Assembly: GCA_023213315.1 (NCBI GenBank)
Contig: JAKCPI010010877.1
Span: 62,001-126,000, forward strand
Direction of reading: 5' to 3'
Length of the DNA stretch: 64,000 nt
Source of the DNA: Euborellia annulipes
Taxonomy: Eukaryota > Arthropoda > Insecta > Dermaptera > Anisolabididae
Part shown: one piece after another, positions 41,800 to 51,615 of the stretch
How positions within the stretch are numbered: the first letter of the stretch is position 1
How the letters are laid out: each line of letters opens with the position of its first letter
Notes under the pieces: generated by a model
Database searches by the model: none
What the model was told of the DNA's origin: nothing
Seen by the model: only the letters and a program-made list of their open reading frames with translations
Position numbers and translations under genes: made by a program

Positions 41800-42525
41800 A
41801 AAATAGCTTTATTCCCTCCTATCTGCAAAAAAAACTATGTACATATGAGTAACACTCCTGAATTCATTCCCTCATACACATAGAGCGAAGGTCGACACCC
41901 TAGCTAATAAAATTCTTATTATAGATATATAAAATTTTAATAAAGAATCAATAATCACTTCTTATTGAATTTCCGTCAGGGTCGTCGTCGTCGTCGTGGT
42001 ATCAAGGCCACACCCTTAAGGGATTTAATAAAGGCCCTTGTGACGAAAGAACGACGACTCAATTTGACACAACACATACATGGCCTTGATAATATCCCCC
42101 CCCCCTTGGGTTCCTGGTACACCAAATTAAAAAAATTCCAATTTCTCATGAGTCACTCACTCAGTGTGTGTATGTGCATCTATCAAAGTTCATCGAGCTC
42201 GCTTTATTCTCTCTCTATTAATACATATCCATGCATGCATGTATCCCTCGAAGGCACGATATGATTTATATCCGGACCATTCTTTTCTCCCGATGGTCAC
42301 GCAGTCACGATTGAAGACTTTTTTCTGGGACCCACCCCCTCTTGTTAGGTCTCCAATAGAAATTAGAGTGATTTATATAATAATATCAAAGGGTTTAACT
42401 TTAATACTCACTTGCTGTATGGCTACTGCATTAAAATATTATTATTAAAAAGATTCACGAAGGATCTTTTTAAGTACACTCGTCGTGTACTCAAATAAAT
42501 GCAATAATTATAGAAACGTTACTGT
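41800..42525. other. Unique stretch with moderate composition
   Basis: Includes (GTC)n near 41982-42000, AGGGATTTAATAAAGGCCCT (interrupted palindrome) and CATGCATGCATG near 42231. Frames of 94-99 codons at 41965-42448 overlap in two phases and show no domain. No repeat family recognised. Confidence 0.35.
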
Positions 42526-42529
42526 TGGA

Positions 42530-42622
42530 TATTTGGACTCAGGAACCCCAAACATCAAAATCTCGGTTTTGACATGAATCCAATATTCTCCCTATATATG
42601 TATATAGGTAAGAGAAAGTAAT
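42530..42622 (+). repeat. P-family tail fragment
   Basis: TTTGGACTCAGGAACCCC, TGACATGAATCCAATATTCT and ATAGGTAAGAGAAAGTAATG. Complete 3' terminus. Confidence 0.7.
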
Positions 42623-42768
42623 GATATTTGGAAAAATCAACAATAAAATTATATCATTTATCTATCTTCAAAATTCAAGTTGATCTAAATATTTCCAAAA
42701 AAAGGGAATCTATATATTTTATGATTTCAAATATTATATAAAAGATATCTGAAAGTATAATATAAAAA

Positions 42769-43715
42769 TCTGGTGTGATAGAGCAGACAACTTCACCTTC
42801 GATATTAGAAAGTTGTGTTCTGTACCTGTCACGCCAGATTTTTTTGTCTGTTAGCATATAATTAGTTTCTGACAGTAGAATTAGAATTAAAGATTTAAAA
42901 ATTTGTAAACATATTTTGGTTTATGAAGTACAAGAATAAAGTGTGATTCAAACAATTTCGGTGATAAAATGAGAATATACATTTTAAAGAGAAACTAAAA
43001 AATAATTGTTTTATGAATTTTAATCAAAATCGTTGAGAAATGCCAAAAAAACTGAAAAAGTACTAGTAATCTTAAACCGATTTTGTTCAAAACGTTATTT
43101 TCATGCCTCGGGAGGGTAACTTACTTACTTAGTTACTTCGACGACTCGTTCTTCAGAGCGGCGGTTTGATGCATGCTGATCCCAACTTCGTTGCCAAGCC
43201 CCTCTATCCCTTGCCATTGTGGTCCAATTTTGGACTATTTTTAAGCCGTTTTGTTGTCGTTTGGTATTCCTATAATCGATGGAATCCGCCGTGTCCCTAG
43301 AGGTCTTACTCGGTATCGGGGGGGTCCACTCCTGCAAGGATGTGCTCCACCTTTCGTCATGAGACGGCCCGCCCATGAGCCAAATCATTGTCGAATTCCA
43401 GCATATCCTTCACTCCGGACATTTTTCTTTTGTCAGAGTTGTGAAGGTGTTGAGTTCGAAGTGTTATGTCCACAAGTCTCCTCTCAAGTGGCGCCTGGAT
43501 GGTTTTAATTTTGTTCTCATTAGCCTTCGTTAGCGTTTTTTTTTTGCATCCCCTCGTTTGTGTAGAATTCGGCCACCTGGTTGTATTGATACTTCCTCCT
43601 GTATAAAAGTGGGTCCCGGAAAAAGAGACCATTTTTTGGACTCAGGGGACATCAAACATCAAAATCTCGACATTCATCCAATACTTTCTCTCTTTTTCTA
43701 TATATACTGTATATA
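42769..43715 (+). mobile_element. P-family repeat split by LINE-derived sequence
   Basis: Palindrome at 42769-42843 (TCTGGTGTGATAGAGCAGAC; ACCTGTCACGCCAGATTTTT). The body runs to TTTCATGCCTCGGGAGGGTA at 43115. After the LINE piece it resumes AAAAGTGGGTCCCGG at 43604 and ends TCTATATATACTGTATATAGG. Much of the body is replaced. Confidence 0.75.
43118..43600 (-). pseudogene. LINE reverse-transcriptase ORF, C-terminal end
   Basis: The minus strand encodes the tail of a non-LTR retrotransposon ORF2. QAPLERRLVDITLRTQHLHN (ERRxxxITLRD-type motif) and KMSGVKDMLE are in one frame, followed after a frameshift by RWSTSLQEWTPP and NWTTMARDRGAWQRSW, the W-xx-xARDR-xxW ending of RTE/jockey-like elements. 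After the stop the 3' end is (AAGT)-type tandem repeats (reverse complement of TTACTTACTTAGTTAC), as is usual for RTE. 5'-truncated, as LINE copies normally are. Function: target-primed reverse transcription, now dead. Confidence 0.75.
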
Positions 43716-43780
43716 GGAGGAAGTTTTATCACCAGGTGGCCGAATTTTACACAAACGAGGGGATGCAAAAAAAAAAACAC
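43545..43780. repeat. Inverted duplication flanking the P tail
   Basis: TGCATCCCCTCGTTTGTGTA / GAATTCGGCCACCTGG (43548-43584) is mirrored by CCAGGTGGCCGAATTTTACA / CAAACGAGGGGATGCA (43733-43767). The arms are about 60 bp; the P tail fragment lies between them. The arm overlaps the 5' end of the LINE-derived reading frame. Confidence 0.75.
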
Positions 43781-43789
43781 ACCGTTTTT

Positions 43790-44020
43790 TTTTTCAAGTG
43801 TTGTCATTAGTGCTAGCCAATGGGCTTTCAAGAGGTGGTTGGTTCGTAATGGTAATTCACCTGAACTCTATCCCAGCACCATTGTCATTCCCAAATTAAA
43901 GATAAATATGTCTCAAATGATGGCGGAGTGTCAAGTGGTCTAGAGGTAATTGCGCCCCTCGAAACATAGCTGCTTTTGCTCTCACAGGGACTCACTCTCT
44001 CAGATATTTATGTCTTGTCA
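43790..44020 (+). other. Unique or SINE-like sequence
   Basis: GTCAAGTGGTCTAGAGGTAA near 43931 resembles a tRNA D-arm/A box, but no B box follows at the right distance. GGGCTTTCAAGAGGTGGTTG precedes. Possibly the 5' half of a tRNA-like SINE. Confidence 0.25.
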
Positions 44021-44620
44021 TTATCATTTTTTTTTCAACCCCCCTCAACCATTCACTCTTTTTTTTTCAACCTTCTTTTCTCTCTCTCTCTCTCTCTCAC
44101 GTCGTCATGAATTATTAGAGCAGTCATAGAGTTGCTGTTGCAAAAGGGAGGAGGGCTTTGCAATATTTATCTATTAGACACTTCACATAGTTCCTCCGTG
44201 ATAAATATTAATACACATACACACACAAATACTGTATATATATAGTTTTAATTTCCTTGCGAAATTATTCTTCTTTTTATATATATAGGGTGAGATATAA
44301 CACAAAAAAAAAAAACGTTAAGTCTAATATACAGACTAATTTTACTTTCCATTCCATTAATTTTAAAATTTACATTTATTTTTTTGACTTTTTCACGAGG
44401 ACATTTAATTAAATATTCTATTCTTTTCTTAATCTCGAAAAAATAAAAAATTGTTATGTTTTGATGAGTTGAAGGGGAGCATGTTACAGGATTGCTAAAT
44501 ACAGTATGTGGGAAATCTAAACGGAAGAAGAAATAAAAATAAAAAAAAAATTGTAAAATTTAATTTCAATAGAATAGAACCTAAATAGCCTTACATGCCT
44601 AATAAGACCTAAAACAAATA
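44021..44620. other. AT-rich stretch, unassigned
   Basis: (TC)n at 44080 and CA-rich at 44215. No frame or family recognised. Confidence 0.45.
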
Positions 44621-44625
44621 AAAAA

Positions 44626-45224
44626 ATCTGGTGTGACTGTTGCACAGCACACAACTTTCTCTTACCTTCGGTAATCGAAAGTTTTGTTCTGTGCTTGTTA
44701 CACCAAATATTTTTGTGTCGAGATATATTTAGTTAGCGCCGATATATAAGAATTGAAGATGTAAAATTTATAAACGGGGGAAAATATTTATATGGCAACC
44801 ATTTCTCCTATCTTTCTATGAAGTACAAGAGTAAAGTGGTCTTCAGAAGATTTCAATGGCAAAATGAGAATATACATTTTAAAGAGCATCTAAAAAATAA
44901 TTGATTTTTGAATTTTAATCAAAATCGAATTTTGAGAAAATGGAAAAAAACTGAAAAAGTACATCAGTAAAGTACTAGTACTCTTTGGCCGATTTTATAT
45001 AAAAACTTATTTTGGCACCTCCGGGGTTTGCCTAACTTAACTATAAAATTTCAATCTCCTAGCTTATTTCCTTTATGCTTTATTTTGTTCACTGTCAGAC
45101 TATTTTGTGGGACCTATTTTTTTGGACTCAGGGGGCCTCACAATGTCGAAATCTTGACATCGAATTTTTGACATGAATTCATTACCTTCAGTATAAAGAG
45201 TGTATATAGGTAAGAGAAAGTAAT
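44626..45224 (+). mobile_element. P-family repeat, reference-quality copy
   Basis: Palindrome 44626-44712 is nearly intact (TCTGGTGTGACTGTTGCACA; TTACCTTCGGTAATCGAAAG centre; GTGCTTGTTACACCAAATAT). The body contains AGTAAAGTACTAGTACTCTT near 44967 and TTTTTTGGACTCAGGGGGCC. The terminus ATATAGGTAAGAGAAAGTAA is complete. Confidence 0.9.
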
Positions 45225-45589
45225 AAATTAAAACTATTGGTATTTTTATTTATTTAATAAAGAACATAATTTGATTATCTATTTATTTATTTTTTTTTAA
45301 TAAAATATTTATTTAAAAGAGTTTATTAAATTTTATTTTATATTAATTTACAATATATCGGCTACTGTCCATTTTTTTTTTTAATATTGAAATTTATATT
45401 TTAAAGTTAAATATTGGTAATTGAAAAAAAAAAGTTAATATTTTAATGGATTTTTATTCAATAAAAAAAAGGTAATTTATTCGAGTTTAAAAATGAGTGG
45501 AAAATTTATATGAAGGTTTTGCAAGGGTGTTACTTGTCACCTAGCCTCCCCCCCCACACCATTCACCTCTTGGAAGAAGAAAAAAGGAT

Positions 45590-46004
45590 GAACGAATTTA
45601 ACTACGATATTGAAATTTTATATTTAAATTAGGCACTCTCCTGAAGCGTGAAAATACGCTTTTGGACAAAATCGGTCAAAAAGTACTATTACTTTACTGA
45701 TGTACTTTTTCAGTTTTTTCCTATTTTCTCAAAATTCGTTTAAACGATTTTCAATAAAATTCATAAATCAATTATTTTTTAGTTTTCTTTTAAAATGTAT
45801 ATTCTCATTTTTGCATCAAAATTGTTTGAAGCACACTTTATTCTTGTACTTCATAGTAAAGATAAGAGACAATAGTCAAAAAATATTTTTCTCTGTTTAT
45901 ATATTTTACATATCGGCGAAAACTAAATATATGTCGACACAAAAAAATCTGGTGTGACAAGCACTGAACACAACTGCTCTGCGATCAGTCCCACCAGATT
46001 TTTC
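45590..46004 (-). mobile_element. P-family repeat, tail truncated
   Basis: Starts at GAACGAATTTAACTACG; AAGTACTATTACTTTACTGA near 45682; contracted palindrome at 45948-46004 (TCTGGTGTGACAAGCACTG; GCGATCAGTCCCACCAGATT). Confidence 0.8.
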
Positions 46005-46019
46005 TGATATCTAATAACA

Positions 46020-46790
46020 CTAGTCGACAAAAATGAACTTTTTATTTCACAAGAATAAAGATACAAGATACTAGAAGTTATTTTTCAAGATTTTTTTAAG
46101 GCGAAAGACGAGATTTTAAATTTCAGTTCAATCAGAGGTCATTTAGACGCGCCTCAAAACAACTTAAAGTTAAGAAAAATCAAAAATTTTTTTTTTTTTT
46201 TTTTTTTTGACACACCTAATGCAATTTTCATCATCTCTAAATGCAAAAAACTTTAACAATATTCTATACCTCTTTGACTTTCTAAATTTATTCGTTTAAA
46301 ATCTATTGATTATTAACGAAATTATTAACAAAGTAGTTATCAAAGTTTGGTTAAAAAAATACTTTGGCTGCCTCTCTATTAGGCGCTTTACTCATACTGT
46401 ATAGCTATTATATATATTTTTTTAACTATTTTGTTAATAATCTCGGTAATAATCATCAGATTTTACGAATGAATAATTTTTGAAAAGCCAAAGAACTATA
46501 GGATATCGTAAATATATGTTTTTTGCATTTAAGGGTGTGAAAATTGCATTAGGGGTGTCCAAAACAAAAGAAAACTGAAAAAATTTTTGTAAACTTTAAG
46601 CCATTTGCGGCGCGTCTAAATGACCTTCAATTGGACTTAAACTTAAAATTTATATGTATTATAACTATCTGCATATTTCTACGGGGTGTCGCTTTAAATA
46701 AATCTTGAAAATGCAAAATAAGAGCATATTTTCTATCAAAATTTATTTTTCACTATATCTCTAAATTGTGAAGAAAATCTTGTCGACCAG
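46020..46790. mobile_element. 771-bp element with long imperfect inverted repeats
   Basis: The ends CTAGTCGACAAAAATG and TTGTCGACCAG are inverted copies; TA follows the right end and CA (decayed TA) precedes the left. Pairing recurs deep inside: GGTCATTTAGACGCGCC (46138-46154) against GGCGCGTCTAAATGACC (46611-46627). The two halves are roughly mirror images around 46380, where TTGGCTGCCTCTCTATTAGG lies. No coding capacity. It fits a Tc1/mariner-like MITE or foldback. Confidence 0.75.
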
Positions 46791-46959
46791 TAATTGAATA
46801 CATATTTTTTTTTATAACCTTTTTTTTAAGACAGCTACTTGTATTGATAGCCGTTTTGAATACACAAAAGAAGTAAAGATCCAAGACATGACACGGACAC
46901 TTGTTCAGGGTTTTTAGAGAAGAATAGGTGATGTTAAGATATACGATCTTCATGCTGGA

Positions 46960-47300
46960 GGGGGGGAGGGGATGCTTTATGGAGAAGGAAGGACCACGGG
47001 GTTCGAGCCCCGAATGCCGGTCGGTCATTACGAGCGCCACGCACATAATACTACGTGTGTGTACACCTCCCTTCCGTCTGGGCAAAGATTTACGAGCTCG
47101 CTTCACTGCCTGTGTTACACATCCCACCCACACACACACACATATGTGGAGTCAATAGTGTAAAGCGAAGCCAATCGACCGGCTAAACGCTCTCGCTCAT
47201 CATCGCAGGGCCTTTATGGCTGATGTATGCATACATCATAAACCTGGAGGGGTCTCGTTCGGTGTGTTGATGGATTTTCTTTTCGTGAAAGAAGTTTCAC
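46960..47300. other. Unique island with a tRNA-like T-arm
   Basis: ACGGGGTTCGAGCCCCGAAT (46998-47017) is a perfect T-arm/B box (CGGGG stem, TTCGAGC loop). No convincing A box lies upstream, so this is probably a SINE fragment rather than a tRNA gene. Beyond it lie GATGTATGCATACATCA (palindrome at 47221) and AAACCTGGAGGGGTCTCGTT. Overlapping frames of 63-128 codons are present on both strands without domains. Confidence 0.35.
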
Positions 47301-47544
47301 ATCTCATAAGGCATGCCAACCGAATTTTTTTTTTTGAGTTTATAGAGTATCCATTTTATTCCATTTGGATAATTCACTCCAAAAAAGAAAATAAGATTAT
47401 ATTATTATATAATACATAAAATTCATGGAAAAAGATTAAAATGAAAACGATGTGTTATATAACAGTAGCGTTTTGTTAAATTGTTTTTTTATTTTTCAAC
47501 AAGAAATTCATTTTTGAGATCAAAATCAGTCTAGAATAATTGTT

Positions 47545-48312
47545 TTTACTTTCCCTTACCTATATACAAGGGCGGATACAAGGAAGGGGGGTAAAAGGGA
47601 TAATTACCCCCCTGAGATTTAAAAAAAAATATATTTTTAATGTAAAATTTTAAAATTAATACTTAAAAATTTGATTTGTATTTATATTCTGGCAAACAAG
47701 TACAGAATGCGCCTTTAAATTACCGAAATAAAGAAAAAATAGAGTGCTGTGCGACCAGTCACACCAGATTACCCCCCTCCCCGAGAAACTCCTCTTGATC
47801 CGCCACTGCCTATATAGAGAATGTATTGGATTCATGTCAAGAGATTTTGATGCAAATATATGAAAATATAGAGGTCTCTTGAGTCCAAAAAAGTGGGCTC
47901 TTCATAATGGTCTATCTGTAAACAAAATAAACCATGAGGCTACGAGATTATCATTTTATATTTAAGTTAAGTATCCGACTATGACATGAAAGTAAGCTTT
48001 TAAATAAAATTGGTCAAAGTGTACTTTATGTACTTTTTCAATATTTTTCGATTTCTTGAAATTCGCACTAACAATTTTGATTATTTTTTAGTTCCTCTTT
48101 AAAATCTATATTCTCATTTTACTCTCAAAATTGTTTGAAGCACACTTTACTCCTGTAATTCATGGGAGGCCATGGTAACAAATTAATAAATTTTTTGTAA
48201 ATTTTACAATTTGAATTCTCATATATTTGGGAAAACTAAATATATGTTGACATTAAAAAAAATCTGGTGTGACAAGTACAGAATATTTTATCTCCGGTAA
48301 ATGAAATTTGAA
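47545..48312 (-). mobile_element. P-family repeat split by a hAT MITE
   Basis: TTTTTACTTTCCCTTACC, then the MITE at 47567-47808, then CCTATATAGAGAATGTATTG. GTGTACTTTATGTACTTTTT replaces the usual CTAG palindrome. It ends AATCTGGTGTGACAAGTACA with half the palindrome lost. Confidence 0.8.
47567..47808. mobile_element. hAT MITE with perfect 8-bp target duplication
   Basis: CCTATATA at 47559-47566 and 47809-47816 flanks CAAGGGCGGATACAAG ... TTGATCCGCCACTG. The interior contains GGTAATTACCCCC-like G/C tracts and a full P-type palindrome (TCTGGCAAACAAGTACAGAA ... GCGACCAGTCACACCAGATT). Non-coding. Confidence 0.9.
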
Positions 48313-48540
48313 CTACCAGTTATTTTAATAAATTTAACCATCTTCCTTGTGGAAGTAACTGCTAAAAAATGATAATTTTCTCGCAATTAACAATTCAATC
48401 ACAATTAACGTTAACGTTAACTGCTACTATATACGAGGCTGGAGATGCTGAGTTCGTTTCCCGAAGATGGCCGTGTGACATTAGATACAGCAACAATTAA
48501 TCAGAAATTTCTTAAAAACAAAAAAGTATAATATTCAATA

Positions 48541-48745
48541 TCTATATATATATATAATTCGCTAAAGTCCGTCTGTCTGTCTGTCACGCTCTATTTAGGC
48601 AATTTCCCGTTGGAATTTTGAAATGAAATTTTTTTATGTTTAATGAGGACCTTCTAGGAATTACAGGAAAATTATTTTCATCCCGAAATTCCAATAAGTT
48701 TTTGAGTTATTAATTCTTAAAGTTACGATTTCTCCCATATGAATC
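48541..48745 (+). mobile_element. Helitron, 5' part
   Basis: The 5' end TCTATATATATATATAATTC follows an A. Then GTCCGTCTGTCTGTCTGTCA, CGTTGGAATTTTGAAATGAA, ATTATTTTCATCCCGAAATT and AAAGTTACGATTTCTCCCAT. The 3' module and CTAG end are missing. Confidence 0.7.
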
Positions 48746-48985
48746 CTAGGCGGATATGAGATTAAATTTAAATAGCATTTCTTTATTCCCTCCCCCCTCC
48801 CACCCTCATTCTATTTCTATTTTATTGCTAAATAAATTATCAACCCTAAATTTTTTTACTTTTTTTTTTTTTTTTTTTTAAACATTCACACTTTTTTCTT
48901 ATTCACACTCACACTCACACACACATTCACACAATTTTTTTACTTCATTGTTTATTATTTTATACTCTTACTCAGTTCATCTACA
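48746..48985. other. AT-rich stretch with (CA)n
   Basis: T20-type runs at 48855-48880 and (CACA)n near 48903-48930. Nothing else recognised. Confidence 0.45.
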
Positions 48986-48989
48986 ATTA

Positions 48990-49245
48990 ATTATATATAT
49001 ATTCAAATTTTGCAATTATAAATACAGGTATAGTAAAAAGTAATCTCGGGTCTTAATCAATGTGTGTGTGTGGGTGTTTCTAATTAGAAAGTCGCAAAAA
49101 CAATCTCTCTAAGAGGTTGGCTGCATCGGTTTATTGGATTCTAAATTAAAGCAGTAATTATCCGCCATAACTGCTCGTTACGGGGCGTAGCATACGGTGT
49201 CTAATAAATAAGATGACGAAATTAAATGCGAGTAGGCATCAATCT
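48990..49245. other. Unique island; strongest candidate regulatory element
   Basis: Dense in homeodomain-type words and free of repeats: TTTCTAATTAGAAA (palindromic TAATTA), GGTTTATTGGATTC, GCAGTAATTATCCGCCATAA and CTGCTCGTTACGGGGCGTAG. The combination of TAATTA, TTTATTG and GCCATAA resembles enhancers of developmental genes. No frame longer than chance. This is inference from motif density, not proof. Confidence 0.35.
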
Positions 49246-49249
49246 TAAT

Positions 49250-49800
49250 CTCTTTTTTTTATTAAATGGGAGGAGGAAGGAAACAACCCATATAGGAAAG
49301 ATATATGGTACTAACAAAATTGATACAACTTATTTAAAAAAAAAAATTTTTGGCCACCATTAGGTTAAAAAATATACAATAAATATATAAAAATTAATAT
49401 AAATACAATATTAAAACAAAATTAAAACAATATCAACATACTAAAAAGACGCATCTAAAGTTCTACACTGTAAAAAAAAAAAATACGAATTTTCAATCGT
49501 TTGAATCAAATTTAAGCAGCTTAAAAAAGTATCATATTCTTAACGAAAGTAAGTAGTCAAGATGGTAAAGGCGTCGTGCAAATTCATATATGAAGAGAAT
49601 AAACAAATAGCTCGAGTTCAAACCTCTCGAGGGACTTTTTTTTTTTTAACGTCATAAACCGTTTATGAAACTTTTAATAAATTGGTATATGAAAGTTCAT
49701 TTTATTAGTATATGAACTTTTCATATACCCGAATGTACAATTCATAAATAGTTTGTGTAACAGACTTTCTATACTAGTTTATGAATATTCCTTGAAAATT
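49250..49800. other. AT-rich stretch with a tRNA-like block
   Basis: 49554-49630 carries TAGTCAAGATGGTAAAGGCG (A-box-like) and CGAGTTCAAACCTCTCGAGG (B-box-like T-arm, imperfect stem) followed by T12, a Pol III terminator. It may be a degenerate SINE or tRNA pseudogene. Palindromic ATGAACTTTTCATAT words follow. Confidence 0.35.
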
Positions 49801-49812
49801 TTAACATTATAT

Positions 49813-50491
49813 CAGGGGTGCCGGAACGAATTTGAGGTAGGGGGGGGGGGGTACCTACTTAAAAAAAAAAAAAAAATATTTATTTCCTTCAAATAGTATA
49901 AAACAAATCTACTATAGGTTATAACTTGAAAAAATTTTTGATAAAATCACTAGCAAATTTTTAAAAATTTTAATTTAATAAAATTAAATTTTATATAGCC
50001 TAAAAAATTTTTTAATAAAATCACTAGAAAAATTTGCTTTTTTAGTATTTTTAATTTATTTATTTTTTTTTTTTTTGAAGGGACAAAGTCTCAAGTTTTC
50101 ATGTTATCTAAATTTATTTATAAATGTTTTTAGAAATTAAAAGTACAGGGTCTATATAAAATATTTTGGAAAAAAATGAATTTCTTACGAAAAACATATA
50201 ACCAAGTATTTATTAATTTAAATAAGCGAAAAATGTAGGTACCGCCGGGTTCGCTTATTTAAATTAATAAATACTTGGTTATATGTTTTTCGTAATTACT
50301 TCATGGACCAACAGATGATATATATAATTCTTTATTAATTTCTTACTCTTTTAATTTTTTTTAATTTAAAAATTTTTGAATATTTGACGATCAAACAAGA
50401 TTAAAAGATTTTATTTTTAAAAATAAATGAAATAAAAATAGGATGCCAGGGGGCCACTGTACCCTGCCCCCCCCCCCAGTTCCGGTGCCTA
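49813..50491. mobile_element. hAT-like element with CAGGGGTGCCGGAAC ends
   Basis: Left CAGGGGTGCCGGAACGAA and right AGTTCCGGTGCCTA are inverted ends, each followed inward by a G or C run (GGGGGGGGGGGG; CCCCCCCCCCC). No clean 8-bp duplication was found. The interior is AT-rich with a perfect hairpin at 50185-50295. About 680 bp, non-coding. Confidence 0.65.
50185..50295. repeat. Perfect 45-bp-arm inverted repeat
   Basis: Arms 50185-50229 and 50251-50295 are complementary at all 45 positions, separated by a 21-nt spacer with GTAGGTACCGCCGGG. Such a cruciform or hairpin with no mismatch, among old decayed repeats, must be recent or maintained by gene conversion. Confidence 0.95.
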
Positions 50492-50499
50492 ATATCAAT

Positions 50500-51385
50500 A
50501 ACATGCTAAAGTTACATAGTCTAATAGGCCTACATGTTATAATTACATAATACAAACTTATAGTATGTTTTTTGAAACCGTGTGAAAGGGTTTGGATGTT
50601 TATATACAGTCAGATAAATGAAATCGGGTCTGCGGAATTATTGGTTTTAGATATAAATTTCTTGGGTTGTAGTAAAAACTTATAATTTATTAAATAATGA
50701 CATAATTCCCTCTTAATCTGACAATTATAATAATAAAGCATCTATTTAAATAATTATCTGTCTGTTACGCTGTTTGAGACAACATGGAAAATGAGGTTTT
50801 GCACCCTTATATATGGAAAGTACAGGAAAAACTTTCCTCTCTTGAGGGGGGATCAAAAATTTCCCATTGAATACCATTGGGTCTTTTAGAAAAATCAAAA
50901 CCAATTAATTTAAAAAATAAAATTAATTAAATCCCGCAAATATCCTATTTTTAATAAATTCAGCATTTAAATTATAATTTTTCTTTTCCATTTTCTAAAT
51001 TATTATTATTATTATTATTATAAATTTTTAAGTCCATTTAAGTTGAATCAATTTGAAAGAAGAAAATACGTTATTTTTTCCTCTCTTTCTTCCAAGAATG
51101 GGAAAATATTTTCTATTATACGATTTCAGCAATTCTATGATATTCGGTTTACGGTTATGGCTCAACATTTCCATTTGCGGAGGAGGTGGATATTTTATGA
51201 TCTGATTTTTCTTTTTTTTTTTTCCTCTCCCCTCCTATATATTGGTTCGTTTGCAAGGTTGCACTCTCCTTTATCCTCCATCTCCTAAATAAAAAAAAAG
51301 GTTTTTTAGTATTCGACAACTGACCCCTTTTATTTTTTTCTTTTCTAAAAATCATTTTACCATAACGGATCTATAAAAAAATATA
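50500..51385. other. AT-rich stretch, unassigned
   Basis: A Helitron scrap (CTGTCTGTTACGCTGTTTGA) is near 50758. (TAT)n at 51001. An 81-codon frame at 51043-51288 is AT-driven with no recognised domain. Confidence 0.4.
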
Positions 51386-51389
51386 TATA

Positions 51390-51560
51390 ATAATAATCGA
51401 GAAGGCCAGCAGCTGATTCATACATCATCGTTTAGGCATTAAAGGGACGTCAATCGGGCCTTAAGTGGATTATCCTACATCAATGGCGAGAGACGTCACC
51501 AATCTTATTTCGTCACTGAATGAACAAAATGACGTTGGCAAACTCTTAAATCCTCTCAAC
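51390..51560. other. Unique island; candidate regulatory element
   Basis: GCCAGCAGCTGATTCATACA (CAGCTG E-box), GGGACGTCAATCGGGCCTTA, GTGGATTATCCTACATCAAT (GGATTA, OTX/Bicoid type) and GAGAGACGTCACCAATC (CRE-like) occur within 130 bp. Repeat-free. Function inferred only. Confidence 0.3.
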
Positions 51561-51615
51561 AAAAACAAAAAAAAAAAAAAAAAAACGACAAAATTTGAAA
51601 ATAGAATAAACGCGT

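Noticed and set aside
46998..47017. Possible tRNA gene (perfect T-arm)
   Set aside because: No D-arm/A box, anticodon arm or acceptor stem could be placed at the correct spacing on either strand; more likely a SINE fragment.
46753..47139. 128-codon minus-strand frame
   Set aside because: It starts in unique sequence but crosses poly-T runs and the end of the 771-bp inverted-repeat element. No domain, and competing frames exist on the other strand.
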